The notes beneath the pieces are model-generated. The model saw only the letters and a list, made by a program, of their open reading frames with translations. It was not told where the DNA came from and searched no databases. Positions 39,679 to 49,441 of a stretch of DNA of 64,000 nt are shown one piece after another; the stretch's first letter is position 1, and every line of letters starts with the position of its first letter. This DNA is from Shewanella sp. ANA-3 (lineage in GTDB: Bacteria > Pseudomonadota > Gammaproteobacteria > Enterobacterales > Shewanellaceae). A program made the position numbers and the translations under genes. Location: NCBI RefSeq assembly GCF_000203935.1, contig NC_008577.1:3038001-3102000 (forward strand). Reading direction: 5' to 3'.

Positions 39679-40569
39679 ATGCAAGATAGATTTATCAAAA
39701 GCATAACCCAGCTGCCAACACCATTGGCTGACGCATTAATTCCCCTATTACATCAAAACTTTGCGGGACATATTGATGCACAGCAACTGGCAGAGTTAGT
39801 CCAAAGCAGCAAAATGACCGAAGCCGAAGTATTACTGGCGCTGCTGCCTATTGCCGCCGCCTTGGCGAAACCGCCGATTAGCGAGTTTTATGTCGGCGCG
39901 ATTGCCAAAGGGAAAAGTGGCGACATCTATATGGGCGCTAACCTTGAGCTGCTCGGCGAGGCCCTGTTTCACTCTGTGCATGCGGAGCAAAGCGCCATCA
40001 GTCACGCTTGGTTAAGTGGCGAGAGCCAAATTGTCGATATGATAGTCAACGCCAGTCCCTGCGGTCATTGCCGTCAGTTTATGAACGAACTCGTCGAAGG
40101 TGGTCAAATCAAGATCCATTTGCCATCGCAAGACAGCCATTTACTGTCCTATTACCTACCCTACGCGTTTGGGCCGAAGGACTTAAATGTGCAGTCGCCC
40201 TTGCTGGTCAAGCAGGAAACCGAATTTGCCCTCGATAGCAGCGATCCTATGGTGATTGAGGCGTTAGATCATGCGGGTTTAAGCTACGCGCCTTATACCC
40301 AAAGTTATGCGGCCGTCGTATTAGAAACAGCGGACGGCGCAACCTATTGTGGTCGCTACGCTGAAAACGCGGCGTTTAACCCTTCCATGCTGCCAATGCA
40401 AATGGCCTTATCGAATCTGACTCGACATAACCGTGATTTTGGCGAGATCCGCCGCGCGGTGCTGGTCGAGTCATCACAGGGGAAAATCAGTTTAGTGGGC
40501 GCAACCATGGATGCGTTACATGCCGTTGCGGCCATCGAACTTGAGCATATTGTGGTCGACCCCGTCTAA
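39679..40569 (+). CDS. cdd: Cytidine deaminase
   Basis: Converts cytidine and deoxycytidine to uridines. The 296 residues match the long two-domain E. coli form. The zinc ligands and acid are His 101, Glu 103 (VHAEQSA), Cys 128 and Cys 131 (SPCGHCRQ). The C-terminal half is a decayed second deaminase domain. AAGGAG lies upstream. Together with upp it feeds pyrimidine salvage. Confidence 0.96.
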   Translation: MQDRFIKSITQLPTPLADALIPLLHQNFAGHIDAQQLAELVQSSKMTEAEVLLALLPIAAALAKPPISEFYVGAIAKGKSGDIYMGANLELLGEALFHSVHAEQSAISHAWLSGESQIVDMIVNASPCGHCRQFMNELVEGGQIKIHLPSQDSHLLSYYLPYAFGPKDLNVQSPLLVKQETEFALDSSDPMVIEALDHAGLSYAPYTQSYAAVVLETADGATYCGRYAENAAFNPSMLPMQMALSNLTRHNRDFGEIRRAVLVESSQGKISLVGATMDALHAVAAIELEHIVVDPV

Positions 40570-40580
40570 CAAGAGTCCGG

Positions 40581-40626
40581 CGGCGCTTTAGCTTTACACA
40601 ATCGTATTTGCTGGGCGCCGTTTTCT
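40581..40626 (+). terminator. Terminator of cdd
   Basis: Stem CGGCGC/GCGCCG extended by AGC/GCT inside, followed by TTTTCTC. Confidence 0.7.
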
Positions 40627-40652
40627 CATCTCTTACCTCTAGCGGTTCTAAG

Positions 40653-40868
40653 TCACTTAGCTAAGTGACTAGCGCTTCGTTTTGCCTCGAATGCAATCTT
40701 ACGCTCAGCCATTCTTAAGTAACAATCCTCGCGCTGCGCCTGTGTCATGGTGCGCCAGGCTAAGATCTCATCCAAATGCCTAAAGCAGCCCATACAGATA
40801 TCTTGCTGATCGAGGCAGCAATTTCGCACACAGGGATGTTCGAGGTGATTACTCTGACCAGACCGCAT
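40653..40868 (-). CDS. DUF1289 small cysteine-rich protein (YdhL-like)
   Basis: A 71-residue protein with the DUF1289 pattern of clustered cysteines (PCVRNCCLD, ICMGCFR) and the following helix EILAWRTMT. It is suspected to bind metal or an Fe-S cluster. The start is taken as ATG 40868, which overlaps the end of the upstream VOC gene by 20 bases, suggesting coupled translation. Confidence 0.82.
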   Translation of the reverse strand: MRSGQSNHLEHPCVRNCCLDQQDICMGCFRHLDEILAWRTMTQAQREDCYLRMAERKIAFEAKRSASHLAK

Positions 40869-41196
40869 ATTCGTTGCCAGCAGGCTCAATAAAATGGAAA
40901 CGCCGTCCACCGGGAAAGCTGAAAATATCTGTACTAATAGCGCCGCCCGCCGCCTTCACCGCCGCTTGTGTCTGTTCTAAATCCTTGCTGTACAACACGA
41001 TGAGCGGACAACCTTTTTCGAGGTTAAAACTTACCTCTGCTTGATAAAAACCTCCCGTGATCCCCGCATCAATAAAACAGCTATATTGCGGGCCGTAATC
41101 CTCAAAGCGCCAACCAAATACCGTATTAAAAAAGGCCTTCGAGCGACCAATATCTGTGGTGGGGATTTCTAAATAATTAATGCTGTGATGATCCAT
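40849..41196 (-). CDS. VOC-family protein (glyoxalase/dioxygenase fold)
   Basis: A single VOC module of 115 residues (YLEIPTTDIGRSKAFFNTVFGW at its start, split here as YLEIPTTD and AFFNTVFGW). The C-terminal HFIEPAGNEYAVW glutamate/His-type end fits metal-binding VOC enzymes. The reaction is unknown. It overlaps the DUF1289 gene downstream. Confidence 0.82.
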   Translation of the reverse strand: MDHHSINYLEIPTTDIGRSKAFFNTVFGWRFEDYGPQYSCFIDAGITGGFYQAEVSFNLEKGCPLIVLYSKDLEQTQAAVKAAGGAISTDIFSFPGGRRFHFIEPAGNEYAVWSE

Positions 41197-41220
41197 AATC
41201 TTCCCTGCTCATGATTAATC

Positions 41221-41250
41221 AAACAAAAAGGGAGCCAATGCTCCCTTTAG
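41221..41250 (-). terminator. Terminator of the DUF445 gene
   Basis: On the minus strand stem AAAGGGAGC/GCTCCCTTT runs into TTTGTTT. Confidence 0.85.
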
Positions 41251-41269
41251 TATGCTGGCTATTGCCAGA

Positions 41270-41974
41270 TTAACCTTGTACTAAGGCGGCGACAAGTCCG
41301 ATAGCGCCACCAAATACCCCGCCCCACACTACGAGCCAACCTAAATGTGTCTGGATCATCTCCTGCACAATTTGCTTAACCATTTGCGGCGTTAATTCAT
41401 TCAAGCGTTGTTCAACGATATTGGCGATCTTCGTTTGCAGATCGGCCATCACATTCGGCTGCTCAATCTCTTGTTTCAATAGGTTGCGGAACTGTTCACT
41501 CTCGGACATTTCCACCAAAGAGGCTTTCATCTTCTCGATAAAGGGTTCCTTTAACGGCATTAACGCCTCAGTGCCGCCAAACATGGATAACATGCCGCCG
41601 AAGGAAGATTGTGCCACAGTGTTAACTAAAGCATCGAAGGATGGCGCTAAGTCCACTTTATCAATCACAGGCGCTAAATCGATTTGGCTAATCCCTTCTT
41701 TTTCCGACAGAAAACGGTCGATATTCTCAGTGGTGAAGAACTGCTTCATCATAAGATGCGCAATCCCCGCTTTGAATTCTTCAAAACGCGATGGCACGAC
41801 GCCCGAACCGTACAAACCTGGGACCTTCTCAAACAGCATATACACCGCAAGCCAGTTAGTAATGGCGCCAGATAAAGCAAATAAACCAACATTAAACAGA
41901 ATGGGTTGGCTCAATGCGTATCCCAATGCAACGCAAATGGCCGCTAGCACATTTGTCACTAAACTCTTATTCAA
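41270..41974 (-). CDS. DUF445 family membrane protein
   Basis: A 234-residue DUF445 protein with hydrophobic segments at both ends (about 7-45 and 208-230) and a soluble helical middle. The family often carries the NWLAVYMLFEK motif, present here. The start is TTG 41974, well supported by GAGGGGAG five bases before it. The function is unknown. Confidence 0.85.
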   Translation of the reverse strand: MNKSLVTNVLAAICVALGYALSQPILFNVGLFALSGAITNWLAVYMLFEKVPGLYGSGVVPSRFEEFKAGIAHLMMKQFFTTENIDRFLSEKEGISQIDLAPVIDKVDLAPSFDALVNTVAQSSFGGMLSMFGGTEALMPLKEPFIEKMKASLVEMSESEQFRNLLKQEIEQPNVMADLQTKIANIVEQRLNELTPQMVKQIVQEMIQTHLGWLVVWGGVFGGAIGLVAALVQG

Positions 41975-42324
41975 TCTTACTCCCCTCTTAAGCTATCGAT
42001 GCGATTGCAAATGGCGCTAGTTTAGCAAGTGAAAGGGATGCAGGTCTAATGCAGAAAAAGGATGAAAACGTAGCCAAATACCGATAAAACATTGTGCAAA
42101 CCCAGCTAACTCAAGCGCTAGCCGGGCAAGCCTTACATCGCTAACGGCGAGTGGCGTCAATCAGGTTATTTCATTAATTAACATTAACTTAGTTTAATGA
42201 TTTTAAGGAAAAATAATTGCACATTTCACAATGCGCTTAGGAATTATTGAAAAGCATCGTCTACACTCAAGGGGATAAAAACTCCACAACCTTGTTCAAT
42301 CACGTAAACATAAGGGATGTGCTT
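41975..42324. other. Intergenic region before the second VOC gene
   Basis: About 350 bases containing the divergent DUF445 and VOC promoters. There is no recognised RNA or operator. An in-frame TTG at 42247 would extend the VOC gene but lacks support. Confidence 0.4.
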
Positions 42325-42705
42325 ATGGACTCTGCATTTAATACCGCTGGTGCTTTAGGTTGGCATGAACTCACGACCCACGATACCGAAGAAGCCATGC
42401 GCTTTTATGGCGAAGTGTTTGGTTGGCAGTTTAGAACGGTCAAAATGCCCCATGGTCAATATCACCTCATTGAAAATCAAGGCGTAGGTATTGGCGGTAT
42501 TACCGATAATCTAATCCCTGCCTTGCCTTCACATTGGACGGGGTACGTCACAGTGGCCGACGTCGATTTGGTCGCTATTAATGCGAAAAAACTCGGCGGT
42601 GATATTCTCTTCGGCCCAGAGGATATTCCTAAAGTGGGTCGTTTTTGTTGGATAAAAGATCCACAGGGCGCCATTATCGCCGCAATTAGTTACCTATCAG
42701 CCTAA
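42325..42705 (+). CDS. VOC-family protein
   Basis: Second single-module VOC protein, 126 residues, of the hydroxylase/glyoxalase type with GWHELTTHDTEEAMRFYG at its start and the conserved KDPQGAIIAAI end. ATG 42325 has TAAGGGA eight bases upstream. Not closely related to the VOC protein at 40849. Substrate unknown. Confidence 0.82.
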   Translation: MDSAFNTAGALGWHELTTHDTEEAMRFYGEVFGWQFRTVKMPHGQYHLIENQGVGIGGITDNLIPALPSHWTGYVTVADVDLVAINAKKLGGDILFGPEDIPKVGRFCWIKDPQGAIIAAISYLSA

Positions 42706-42811
42706 GCCGTTTCTACCACGTTTAATTGCGTTTGATTGGCAGAAACGTTACTGCTGTGAACAGAGGGTTATTGTTTAATATTGCTTGACGTTCAAACTCG
42801 TTACCATAAGG

Positions 42812-42867
42812 TAATGCTCAGATTTAATTGGAAAAACTAAAAACAACTCATGTAAACCTGAGCATTA
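42812..42867. promoter_or_regulatory. Inverted repeat upstream of the DUF748 gene
   Basis: Ten-base perfect inverted repeat TAATGCTCAG/CTGAGCATTA separated by 36 bases. Possible leader hairpin or paired operator. Confidence 0.4.
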
Positions 42868-42935
42868 TTCGCTAGAATAGTCGCATTTATTGATAGATTT
42901 CGCGCCTGCGTGCGTATTGGAGCCTTAATCTCACT

Positions 42936-45900
42936 ATGTTGACTCAGCTATCACGGTTAAAACTGGCGTTCTTTAGCCGTCCTCGATACCAACGAATTCT
43001 CGCCTATTTAACGATAATCTACTTAAGTTACCTGATTATCCTTGGACTGGTACTCCCCAAGGCCGTAGTGTCTTTCGCCCCAGAGAAGCTTGCAGAAGTA
43101 TTGGGCCGTCCTGTGACGCTGCAGGATATGCGGGTCAATCCTTTTACCTTCCAAGTCAATATCGAACAGTTCGAAGTTAAAGAGAAAGATAATCAAGCCT
43201 TTGCGGGATTATCTCAGCTGCAGTTTGAAGTCAACTTCTGGCAGTCGGTGTTTAATCAAGCCGTGGTGATCGATCATATCCAGCTGCAAGGCCCCTTCGC
43301 CAATATCCGTCGGTTTCAAACCCAAGGGAAAACCCAAGGGAAAACCCAGTTTAACTTCGACGATATTATTACCACCCTCAATCAGGCTAAAACGCCGAGT
43401 GAGCCTGAAACCGCGGCTGAAAATACCCCCCCACCGCGAGTGATATTAGGTGAATTCAGCTTAACGGCGGGCAAGGTCAAATTTGATGATAAAATCACCC
43501 AAGCCTTGGTTGATTACCCCAATATCAACTTCAAACTCGGTCAGTTAGATACTGAATATTTGATGACGGCCAATCCTGCAAGCCCTGTAAAAGGCCAAGC
43601 GACGACATATCAGGATAAGCCTGCAACGGATACACCTACAACTCAGGCCAACTCTACATCGAATCCTCCGAGCATTTTGCATAACCAATTTGTCGCCCAG
43701 CTGCAGGATGTCCATGCGGGCGAAGTCAGCCTTGCCGGACAATTCCAACTTTTCCCCTTTAAGCTTGTCGGGGATGCACAGCTCGCCAAACTGCAACTCG
43801 CCCCACTCTGGCAATTTGTAGCCGAGCAATTCAAGGTAAAACTGGCGGCGGGTGAACTCAGTATCAGCAGCCATTACCAAGTTGAGCTGCCAGCCGATGG
43901 AAACGTACAACTCACGGTCGAACGCGGCCAAGTGATTGTAGAGAAAGTTGATTTACTCAATGGCGACCAGTCCGTTATCGCCTTACCCTTGCTGGCGATT
44001 GATGGAATTAACCTCAACCTCGCCAAGCAGCGCGTCGACATTAAGCAAATCCACAGTGAAGGTTTAAGCCTTAAAGCCAAGTTAGACGAACAAGGCATCG
44101 ATTTAGCGCAGCTGTTAATGCCAAAATCTATGGCTGCCAGCACAGATACCGCAGCGCCAAACACATCAACTGAAGCACAAACACCAGAAGCGCCAGCTGA
44201 AACGAACGCGTCAGCCGCATCGGCTTCACAAGCAGCCTCGGATACGAGCGCAGCTGAACAGCAAGATGCCTGGTCAGTGACACTGGGCGGACTGAGTATA
44301 GAAAACTACGATATTCAACTTGCGGAACATAAACTCACCCAAACCGCACAGCAATGGCGTGTTTATCCCCTTAATTTTGCAACACAAACCATAGTGAGCG
44401 ATTTAAAGGCGCCTATCGAATACGAGCTTTCCTTTGCTCTAAATGATAAAGGAAGGTTTATCTCTAAGGGGCAAGTCGATGTGCCTAGTGAGTCAATTAA
44501 CGCCGACCTTAAAGTCAAGCAGCTTGCCTTAGCCCAATTCCAACCCTACCTTGCGCCCTATGTGAATATGCAGCTGAGCAGCGGCCTATTCAGCAGTGAT
44601 GGCAAGCTAAATGCCGACGGCAAAGGCAAAGCGATTTATCAAGGCAGTGTTGAACTGGATGATTTGAGTATCCTCGACAACATTCGTAAAGCACCCTTGG
44701 TTAAATGGCAAAAAATGCATATTAATCAGCTCGATTTTGACCAGCAGCTGAATAAAATTAATATCGACCATTTAAGCTTTAATCAGCCCTACGCTAAGGT
44801 GGTTATCGCTAAGGATCGTACGACCAATATCAGTAATCTGATTGTGGAAACGCCTGCGACCGACGCGTCTAAGACGACTGCAACAACGGCCAAGACAGTA
44901 GCTAGGCCGCAGAGCAGCCCCGATACAACGGCTAAGCAGCCCGAGTTAAGCTTAGATATTCAGAAAATCAGCTTTAACCAAGGCTCGGCGTTTTTCGCCG
45001 ATAACTCCCTCACGCCTAACTTTGCCTCAGGCATTGAGCAGCTTGACGGCAATATCAGTCACTTATCCTCCAAACCCGGCACTACAGCATCGGTCGATAT
45101 TAAAGGGAAAATCGATCGGTATGCGCCAGTGACCCTAAAAGGGGATATTAACCCACTGCTGGATAAGCCTTATCTTGACTTAGACCTAGTGTTTAAGAGT
45201 GTCGAGCTGACCTCTGTGAATCCTTATTCAGGCACCTATGCAGGCTATTACATCGATAAGGGGCAATTGTCCTTAGCGCTCAACTACAAACTGGAACAAA
45301 ACCAACTCAAGGGCAGCAACCACTTAGTGATTGATCAGCTCAAGCTGGGTAAACGCAGCAACAGTGACTTAGCCACCAGTTTGCCCGTGACCTTAGCGAT
45401 TGCTCTGTTGCAGGACCGCCACGGCGTGATTGACCTTGGGATGGAAGTCTCCGGCGACTTAGACTCACCCAGCTTTAGTGTCGGCGGTATTATCATGACG
45501 GCCATCACCAATGTGATCACTAAGGCCGTGACGGCGCCCTTCTCTTTCCTTGCGGGTCTGGTAGGCTCCGATGAAACCTTGGATAAAATCCCCTTCAACC
45601 CAGGGCAATTTGTACTCAGCCCAACTGAGCAGGAAAGCTTAGATAAACTCGCTAAAGGCTTAGACGATCGCCCAATGCTTAAATTGAGCCTCGAAGGCAG
45701 CGTCGATGCCGTCAAGGATAGCCAAGCGATTGCCGAGCGCATGATGAAACGCAAGCTGGCCACACTAGCCAATCTGCCACTGACGGAATTACCCGCGGAT
45801 CTCAGCCCGAGCCAATTCCCAACCGAAGGCCCACTGGCCGATGCGCTGGTCAAACTGTACGAGCAGGAAGTCAAAACCAATCCGGATGATGTGAAAGACA

Positions 45901-46166
45901 CTATTGTTGCCGAGACCAAAGATACGCCACTGAGCAAAGAGGAACTCACCACCCGTTGGCACATTGCGCTGTATAACCTCACGGTAAAAGCGCAAACAGT
46001 TAGCCCTGGCATGTTAGGCGATTTAGCCCAAGAGAGGGCTAAGTCGGTTAAAGCCGATCTTGTCGACAGTAAAGGAATCGCGCCAGAGCGGATTTTCCTA
46101 CTCGAGAGCCGCGTGACTCTGAGCCAAGATGCGGCGCAGGTGAATATGAGCATCGACGCGAACTAA
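42936..46166 (+). CDS. DUF748/AsmA-like large envelope protein
   Basis: A 1076-residue protein with an N-terminal membrane anchor (about residues 24-45) and a long periplasmic part. It has DUF748 features: repeated beta-strand segments, Ala/Thr-rich linkers (near 400-440 and 640-660), and a C-terminal helical region (LSPTEQESLDKLA, VDAVKDSQAIAERMM). Relatives of AsmA are thought to bridge the envelope and move lipids; the role here is inferred. A small internal tandem repeat gives QGKTQGKT near residue 130. GGAGCC lies upstream of the ATG. Confidence 0.85.
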   Translation: MLTQLSRLKLAFFSRPRYQRILAYLTIIYLSYLIILGLVLPKAVVSFAPEKLAEVLGRPVTLQDMRVNPFTFQVNIEQFEVKEKDNQAFAGLSQLQFEVNFWQSVFNQAVVIDHIQLQGPFANIRRFQTQGKTQGKTQFNFDDIITTLNQAKTPSEPETAAENTPPPRVILGEFSLTAGKVKFDDKITQALVDYPNINFKLGQLDTEYLMTANPASPVKGQATTYQDKPATDTPTTQANSTSNPPSILHNQFVAQLQDVHAGEVSLAGQFQLFPFKLVGDAQLAKLQLAPLWQFVAEQFKVKLAAGELSISSHYQVELPADGNVQLTVERGQVIVEKVDLLNGDQSVIALPLLAIDGINLNLAKQRVDIKQIHSEGLSLKAKLDEQGIDLAQLLMPKSMAASTDTAAPNTSTEAQTPEAPAETNASAASASQAASDTSAAEQQDAWSVTLGGLSIENYDIQLAEHKLTQTAQQWRVYPLNFATQTIVSDLKAPIEYELSFALNDKGRFISKGQVDVPSESINADLKVKQLALAQFQPYLAPYVNMQLSSGLFSSDGKLNADGKGKAIYQGSVELDDLSILDNIRKAPLVKWQKMHINQLDFDQQLNKINIDHLSFNQPYAKVVIAKDRTTNISNLIVETPATDASKTTATTAKTVARPQSSPDTTAKQPELSLDIQKISFNQGSAFFADNSLTPNFASGIEQLDGNISHLSSKPGTTASVDIKGKIDRYAPVTLKGDINPLLDKPYLDLDLVFKSVELTSVNPYSGTYAGYYIDKGQLSLALNYKLEQNQLKGSNHLVIDQLKLGKRSNSDLATSLPVTLAIALLQDRHGVIDLGMEVSGDLDSPSFSVGGIIMTAITNVITKAVTAPFSFLAGLVGSDETLDKIPFNPGQFVLSPTEQESLDKLAKGLDDRPMLKLSLEGSVDAVKDSQAIAERMMKRKLATLANLPLTELPADLSPSQFPTEGPLADALVKLYEQEVKTNPDDVKDTIVAETKDTPLSKEELTTRWHIALYNLTVKAQTVSPGMLGDLAQERAKSVKADLVDSKGIAPERIFLLESRVTLSQDAAQVNMSIDAN

Positions 46167-46194
46167 TACTCACCAACATCAAAACATGGATAAT

Positions 46195-46226
46195 AAAACG
46201 CCTAGTGACCACTGGGCGTTTTTATA
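46195..46226 (+). terminator. Terminator of the DUF748 gene
   Basis: Stem AAAACGCC.AGT/ACT.GGGCGTTTT followed by T-run, 29 bases past the stop codon. Confidence 0.85.
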
Positions 46227-46399
46227 GCTAAAGTCGACTAACCGCCTCACTCTCAATTGCTTGGCCTCACGCATCCCTTAGGTTACACTCTGCGGCTTTA
46301 TGCGAGCGGAATCACATTTCGCCAAGTCTTTTCGACAGCGGAATACCCTATTGCACCACCCATACTGCGGCGCGCTAACACACTTTATTCGAGGTAATT

Positions 46400-46756
46400 A
46401 TGTTTATTATTCGCTGGATTTTAGGCCGGATCATTTTGTTACTGAACTTTGTGTTCACCCCAAAGAAGCGCAAACGCCCACAGGCAGAACAACAACAGAT
46501 TGACGCCCAGACCCAAGCGCTGGCCTTATATCAGTACAATGCCTGCCCTTTCTGCGTTAAAGTGCGCCGCGCCATGCGTCGTCAAGGACTGAATATTCAA
46601 ACGGTGGATGCAAAACAATCCCCGCACAAAGATGAGCTTATCGCTCAGGGCGGTAAACAACAGGTTCCTTGTTTACGCATCGAAGAAAATGGCCAAGTAC
46701 AATGGCTGTATGAGTCGAAAGAAATTATTAATTACTTAGATCAACGCTTTGCCTAA
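46400..46756 (+). CDS. Membrane-anchored glutaredoxin-like protein
   Basis: A 118-residue protein with an N-terminal hydrophobic helix (2-20), a basic linker (PKKRKRPQ) and a glutaredoxin domain with active site CPFC (Cys 49, Cys 52). The conserved VPCLRI cis-Pro loop and ESKEIINYLDQ helix follow. The linker's positive charge suggests the domain faces the cytoplasm. It could serve as a membrane-linked glutathione-dependent reductant; its target is unknown. Confidence 0.85.
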   Translation: MFIIRWILGRIILLLNFVFTPKKRKRPQAEQQQIDAQTQALALYQYNACPFCVKVRRAMRRQGLNIQTVDAKQSPHKDELIAQGGKQQVPCLRIEENGQVQWLYESKEIINYLDQRFA

Positions 46757-46762
46757 ATAAAT

Positions 46763-46788
46763 GCGCGCCCTATGGCGCGCTTTTTATT
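46763..46788. terminator. Terminator between glutaredoxin and membrane-protein genes
   Basis: Stem GCGCGCC/GGCGCGC followed on the plus strand by TTTTTATTT. Two genes converge here. Confidence 0.8.
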
Positions 46789-46814
46789 TGCGCCTTTCTT
46801 TACTTACGCCACGT

Positions 46815-47504
46815 TTATTTACGCCAAAGATATTCGCGATCGGAATAGTCAAACAACCACTGGGGTTGGTACACCACGAGCAGCGTCACCGCCATGCCAT
46901 TGAGTAACGCTTCAGGGAACGCTAATAGCGGGATTAACATCAGATAGTTATCAATCAACACGCCCCAGTCATAATCCATTGACAACCACAGCCAGAATGC
47001 CCAACTGAATTGATGAAAAACCGTCGACAATCCTGCGTTAATAAAGGCGCCGACAAAAATAAACACAAAAATATGCTTAGGAAACAAATGATAACTACGG
47101 CTGTAGAGGATAAAGGCACAGAACAGCGGAATAGCGATAGCAAACAAGCTAAAAGCCCCAAACTCGGCGGGTTGCTTTAACACAAACATACTGAAAAATG
47201 CACTCGGTAGCAGCAAGGCGACCGTGGCTAAACGCCAACCAAACATCAGTAGGCAAGTGACTATGCCTAAGAAGTGTAAATGCAATCCCACTTGAATACT
47301 GGCATTGAGCAACCACAGGGTATTCACCGCAATCAGGGTCAATAACAGCCGCCATTGTAAGCCTTTGTCCTTCAGTACTTGCTGTAGCTCCTCCTTAGGC
47401 CAAATGGCATAAATCCACAGCGCCAGTAGCAACAGACTCAGGCACTGCAATGGGCTGATACCCCATTCGATTTGTGCCAAACGATTCGCCCAAAAGTCCA
47501 ACAT
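46815..47504 (-). CDS. Polytopic membrane protein (CbiM-like energy-coupling permease fold)
   Basis: A 229-residue protein with about six to seven hydrophobic helices. Its layout (HLHFLGIVTCLLMFGW, FPEALLNGM near the C-terminus) resembles the uncharacterised CbiM-like membrane group. No ATPase or substrate-binding partner is nearby. The start is ATG 47504 with GGGAG upstream; the longer in-frame start at 47651 is unlikely. Substrate unknown; the family call is tentative. Confidence 0.7.
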   Translation of the reverse strand: MLDFWANRLAQIEWGISPLQCLSLLLLALWIYAIWPKEELQQVLKDKGLQWRLLLTLIAVNTLWLLNASIQVGLHLHFLGIVTCLLMFGWRLATVALLLPSAFFSMFVLKQPAEFGAFSLFAIAIPLFCAFILYSRSYHLFPKHIFVFIFVGAFINAGLSTVFHQFSWAFWLWLSMDYDWGVLIDNYLMLIPLLAFPEALLNGMAVTLLVVYQPQWLFDYSDREYLWRK

Positions 47505-47669
47505 GAAAAAGGCTCCCTCAGTACAGCGCCATTCGGCGTGATAAAGCGGTAAAGATAATCGCGGTTTACGAGAGTGAGTATATCGCGAATAAAACCCATA
47601 ATTGCATGATATTTCGCGGCATATTAAGGTATTCTTCGATAAGAGAATCACCTAAGAGTAATCCTTCAT

Positions 47670-48134
47670 ATGCTATTAAAATCGATAAGTCTGACACTGT
47701 TGAGCTGCTTTACCCTACTCGCCTGTAGCAGCGCCCCGATAGATCCCACTGAGTTTGCGGGTAAGTTTAAAGATAAGCTCACCACAGATCTGCGAGCCGA
47801 TGGCCTAAAACTCTTTACCTATCAAGCCGGTTTAGCCGAAGACAAATCGAAAAAGGATAATGCCGAGCGCCCCTTCCCCCACGAAGAACGCATGCGCCAA
47901 GTCGCCCAAGATCCTAGAGAGCAGCGCCGCAGTCATAAAGAGCAGGCCGACTCACTCGAGATTTGGGGCAAACAAGTGGAGCTGGGGTTAGAAAAAACCT
48001 TAGAAATGACGGGCTATTGCCGCGAGGGTTATTTCGAATTGAGTAGAAATATTGAATCGGGACGCGGTGAAATTCGCGGAGAATGTAAAGAAGGCGCCAC
48101 CGAGGAAGATAAACAAAAATTTGCGCGCTTTTAG
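47670..48134 (+). CDS. Predicted lipoprotein, unknown function
   Basis: A 154-residue protein with a signal peptide and lipobox LLAC (Cys 19). The mature part is highly charged, mostly helical, with an REQRRSHKEQ stretch and two cysteines near the end. I do not recognise the family. It is divergent from the membrane-protein gene at 46815. Confidence 0.75.
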   Translation: MLLKSISLTLLSCFTLLACSSAPIDPTEFAGKFKDKLTTDLRADGLKLFTYQAGLAEDKSKKDNAERPFPHEERMRQVAQDPREQRRSHKEQADSLEIWGKQVELGLEKTLEMTGYCREGYFELSRNIESGRGEIRGECKEGATEEDKQKFARF

Positions 48135-48172
48135 CAAGTTTGAGTGCTTATCTTTACCAGTAAAAAAAGAAA

Positions 48173-48203
48173 AAATAAGGGCGAGGTTATCGCCCTTATT
48201 TCA
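48173..48203. terminator. Bidirectional terminator
   Basis: Stem AAATAAGGGCGA/TCGCCCTTATTT between the lipoprotein gene and the minus-strand lpxK operon. Confidence 0.85.
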
Positions 48204-48264
48204 ACGCTTTACTTAGCTAACTCACTGAACGCTAAATCAAAGCCCCAATTCATTCAGTCTGCAA

Positions 48265-48444
48265 TTAAACCGCTTCGTTTAAGGGAACTGCACGGTTTTC
48301 GAGTAACACAGGGATCCCATCCGTGATTGGATAGGCTAATTTGTCTGCCTTACAAATCAATTGCTGCGTTGTTTTATCGTATTCCAATTTTCCCTTGCAC
48401 ACAGGGCAAGCGACTATGTCTAACAGTTTTTTATCAAACGCCAT
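48265..48444 (-). CDS. Trm112/YcaR-family small zinc protein
   Basis: A 59-residue protein with CPVCKGKL (Cys 13, Cys 16) and [13 protein letters not shown], the YcaR/Trm112 signature. The start is ATG 48444 with AAGGAAA upstream, overlapping the lpxK 3' end by 11 bases, so the genes are coupled. In E. coli ycaR likewise follows lpxK. Function in bacteria is not settled. Confidence 0.9.
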   Translation of the reverse strand: MAFDKKLLDIVACPVCKGKLEYDKTTQQLICKADKLAYPITDGIPVLLENRAVPLNEAV

Positions 48445-49441
48445 GGGATTTTCCTTGTTTAGCTGCAGCCACAGAGCGCACACGGCTCAGCAGCTGTTGA
48501 TCAAATTGTGGCGATAGCTTGGCATCCACAGCCAAATACCACCAGTTTTCTTGTGCAAAATCGCGACATTTAACCGCATCTTTTTCTGTCATCATCAGCG
48601 GGCGAGATGCCGCAAGCTCGCATAACACGTGTTTATCGTAGGCTTGGTGGTCATCAAAACCATGGGATAACGCGAGTTGAATGCCTTGCTGCGTTAACGT
48701 CTCAAAAAAGCGCGCCGGATGACCAATACCCGCCATTGCCACCACGGGCTGCGTCGGGTTAAACACGGCCTCAGCCTTAGGGTTGACTGGTAACACTGCA
48801 CTCGGACTCAGCTGCATCTCAAATTGATTGGCCTGAGCGGGCCCACCATTGACCACCACAAAATCCACTTGATTAAGGCGCCAAGCCCCTTCCCGTAGCG
48901 GCCCTGCGGGCAGCAAATGACGATTCCCTAAACCGCGCTTTCCATCAATCACCACCAGCTCAATGTCACGGCCGAGGGCGTAATGCTGCAAGCCATCGTC
49001 ACAGATAATCACATCCACGGCAAACTCTGCCAGCAATGCCTTGGCGGTATCGACACGTTTGGCTCCCACCACCATAGGCACACTGGTGCGCGCTACTATC
49101 ATGGCGGGCTCATCGCCCACAGCCGCCGCGCTATCCACCGCAGTAACAACTTTGACCCCTTGAATATCCGCGCCATAACCTCGGCTGATCACACCTGGAT
49201 TAAACCCATGTTGCCGTAACAACTCAATTAAATAGATGACTGTGGGGGTTTTACCGCTGCCGCCAACGGTAATGTTACCGACGACGATAACGGGCACGGG
49301 TAATGCGGTTTGGGATTTGAGTCCTAAGCGAAACAGGCTGCGACGAATCGCGGTGATTAAAGCGAATAGCACAGAAAACGGCAGCAAGAGCCACCGCAAT
49401 GGGTGGCCCTCGTACCAAATTTTATTTACCAGCGCCTGCAT
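48434..49441 (-). CDS. lpxK: Tetraacyldisaccharide 4'-kinase
   Basis: Adds the 4'-phosphate to make lipid IVA in lipid A synthesis. The 335-residue protein has an N-terminal membrane helix (about 13-35), a Walker A loop [11 protein letters not shown] near residue 56, and [10 protein letters not shown]. The start codon directly abuts the msbA stop codon. Confidence 0.96.
   Translation of the reverse strand: MQALVNKIWYEGHPLRWLLLPFSVLFALITAIRRSLFRLGLKSQTALPVPVIVVGNITVGGSGKTPTVIYLIELLRQHGFNPGVISRGYGADIQGVKVVTAVDSAAAVGDEPAMIVARTSVPMVVGAKRVDTAKALLAEFAVDVIICDDGLQHYALGRDIELVVIDGKRGLGNRHLLPAGPLREGAWRLNQVDFVVVNGGPAQANQFEMQLSPSAVLPVNPKAEAVFNPTQPVVAMAGIGHPARFFETLTQQGIQLALSHGFDDHQAYDKHVLCELAASRPLMMTEKDAVKCRDFAQENWWYLAVDAKLSPQFDQQLLSRVRSVAAAKQGKSHGV

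Noticed and set aside
41421..42020. 199-codon ORF opposite DUF445
   Set aside because: It is the reverse strand of a well-supported DUF445 gene with a strong ribosome site.
43320..43350. Small tandem repeat coding QGKTQGKT in the DUF748 gene
   Set aside because: Only two 12-base copies in frame within a linker; ordinary slippage, not a functional array.
45335..46153. A 272-codon open frame antisense to the DUF748 gene
   Set aside because: Serine/leucine-rich shadow of the real gene, with no ribosome site or known motif.
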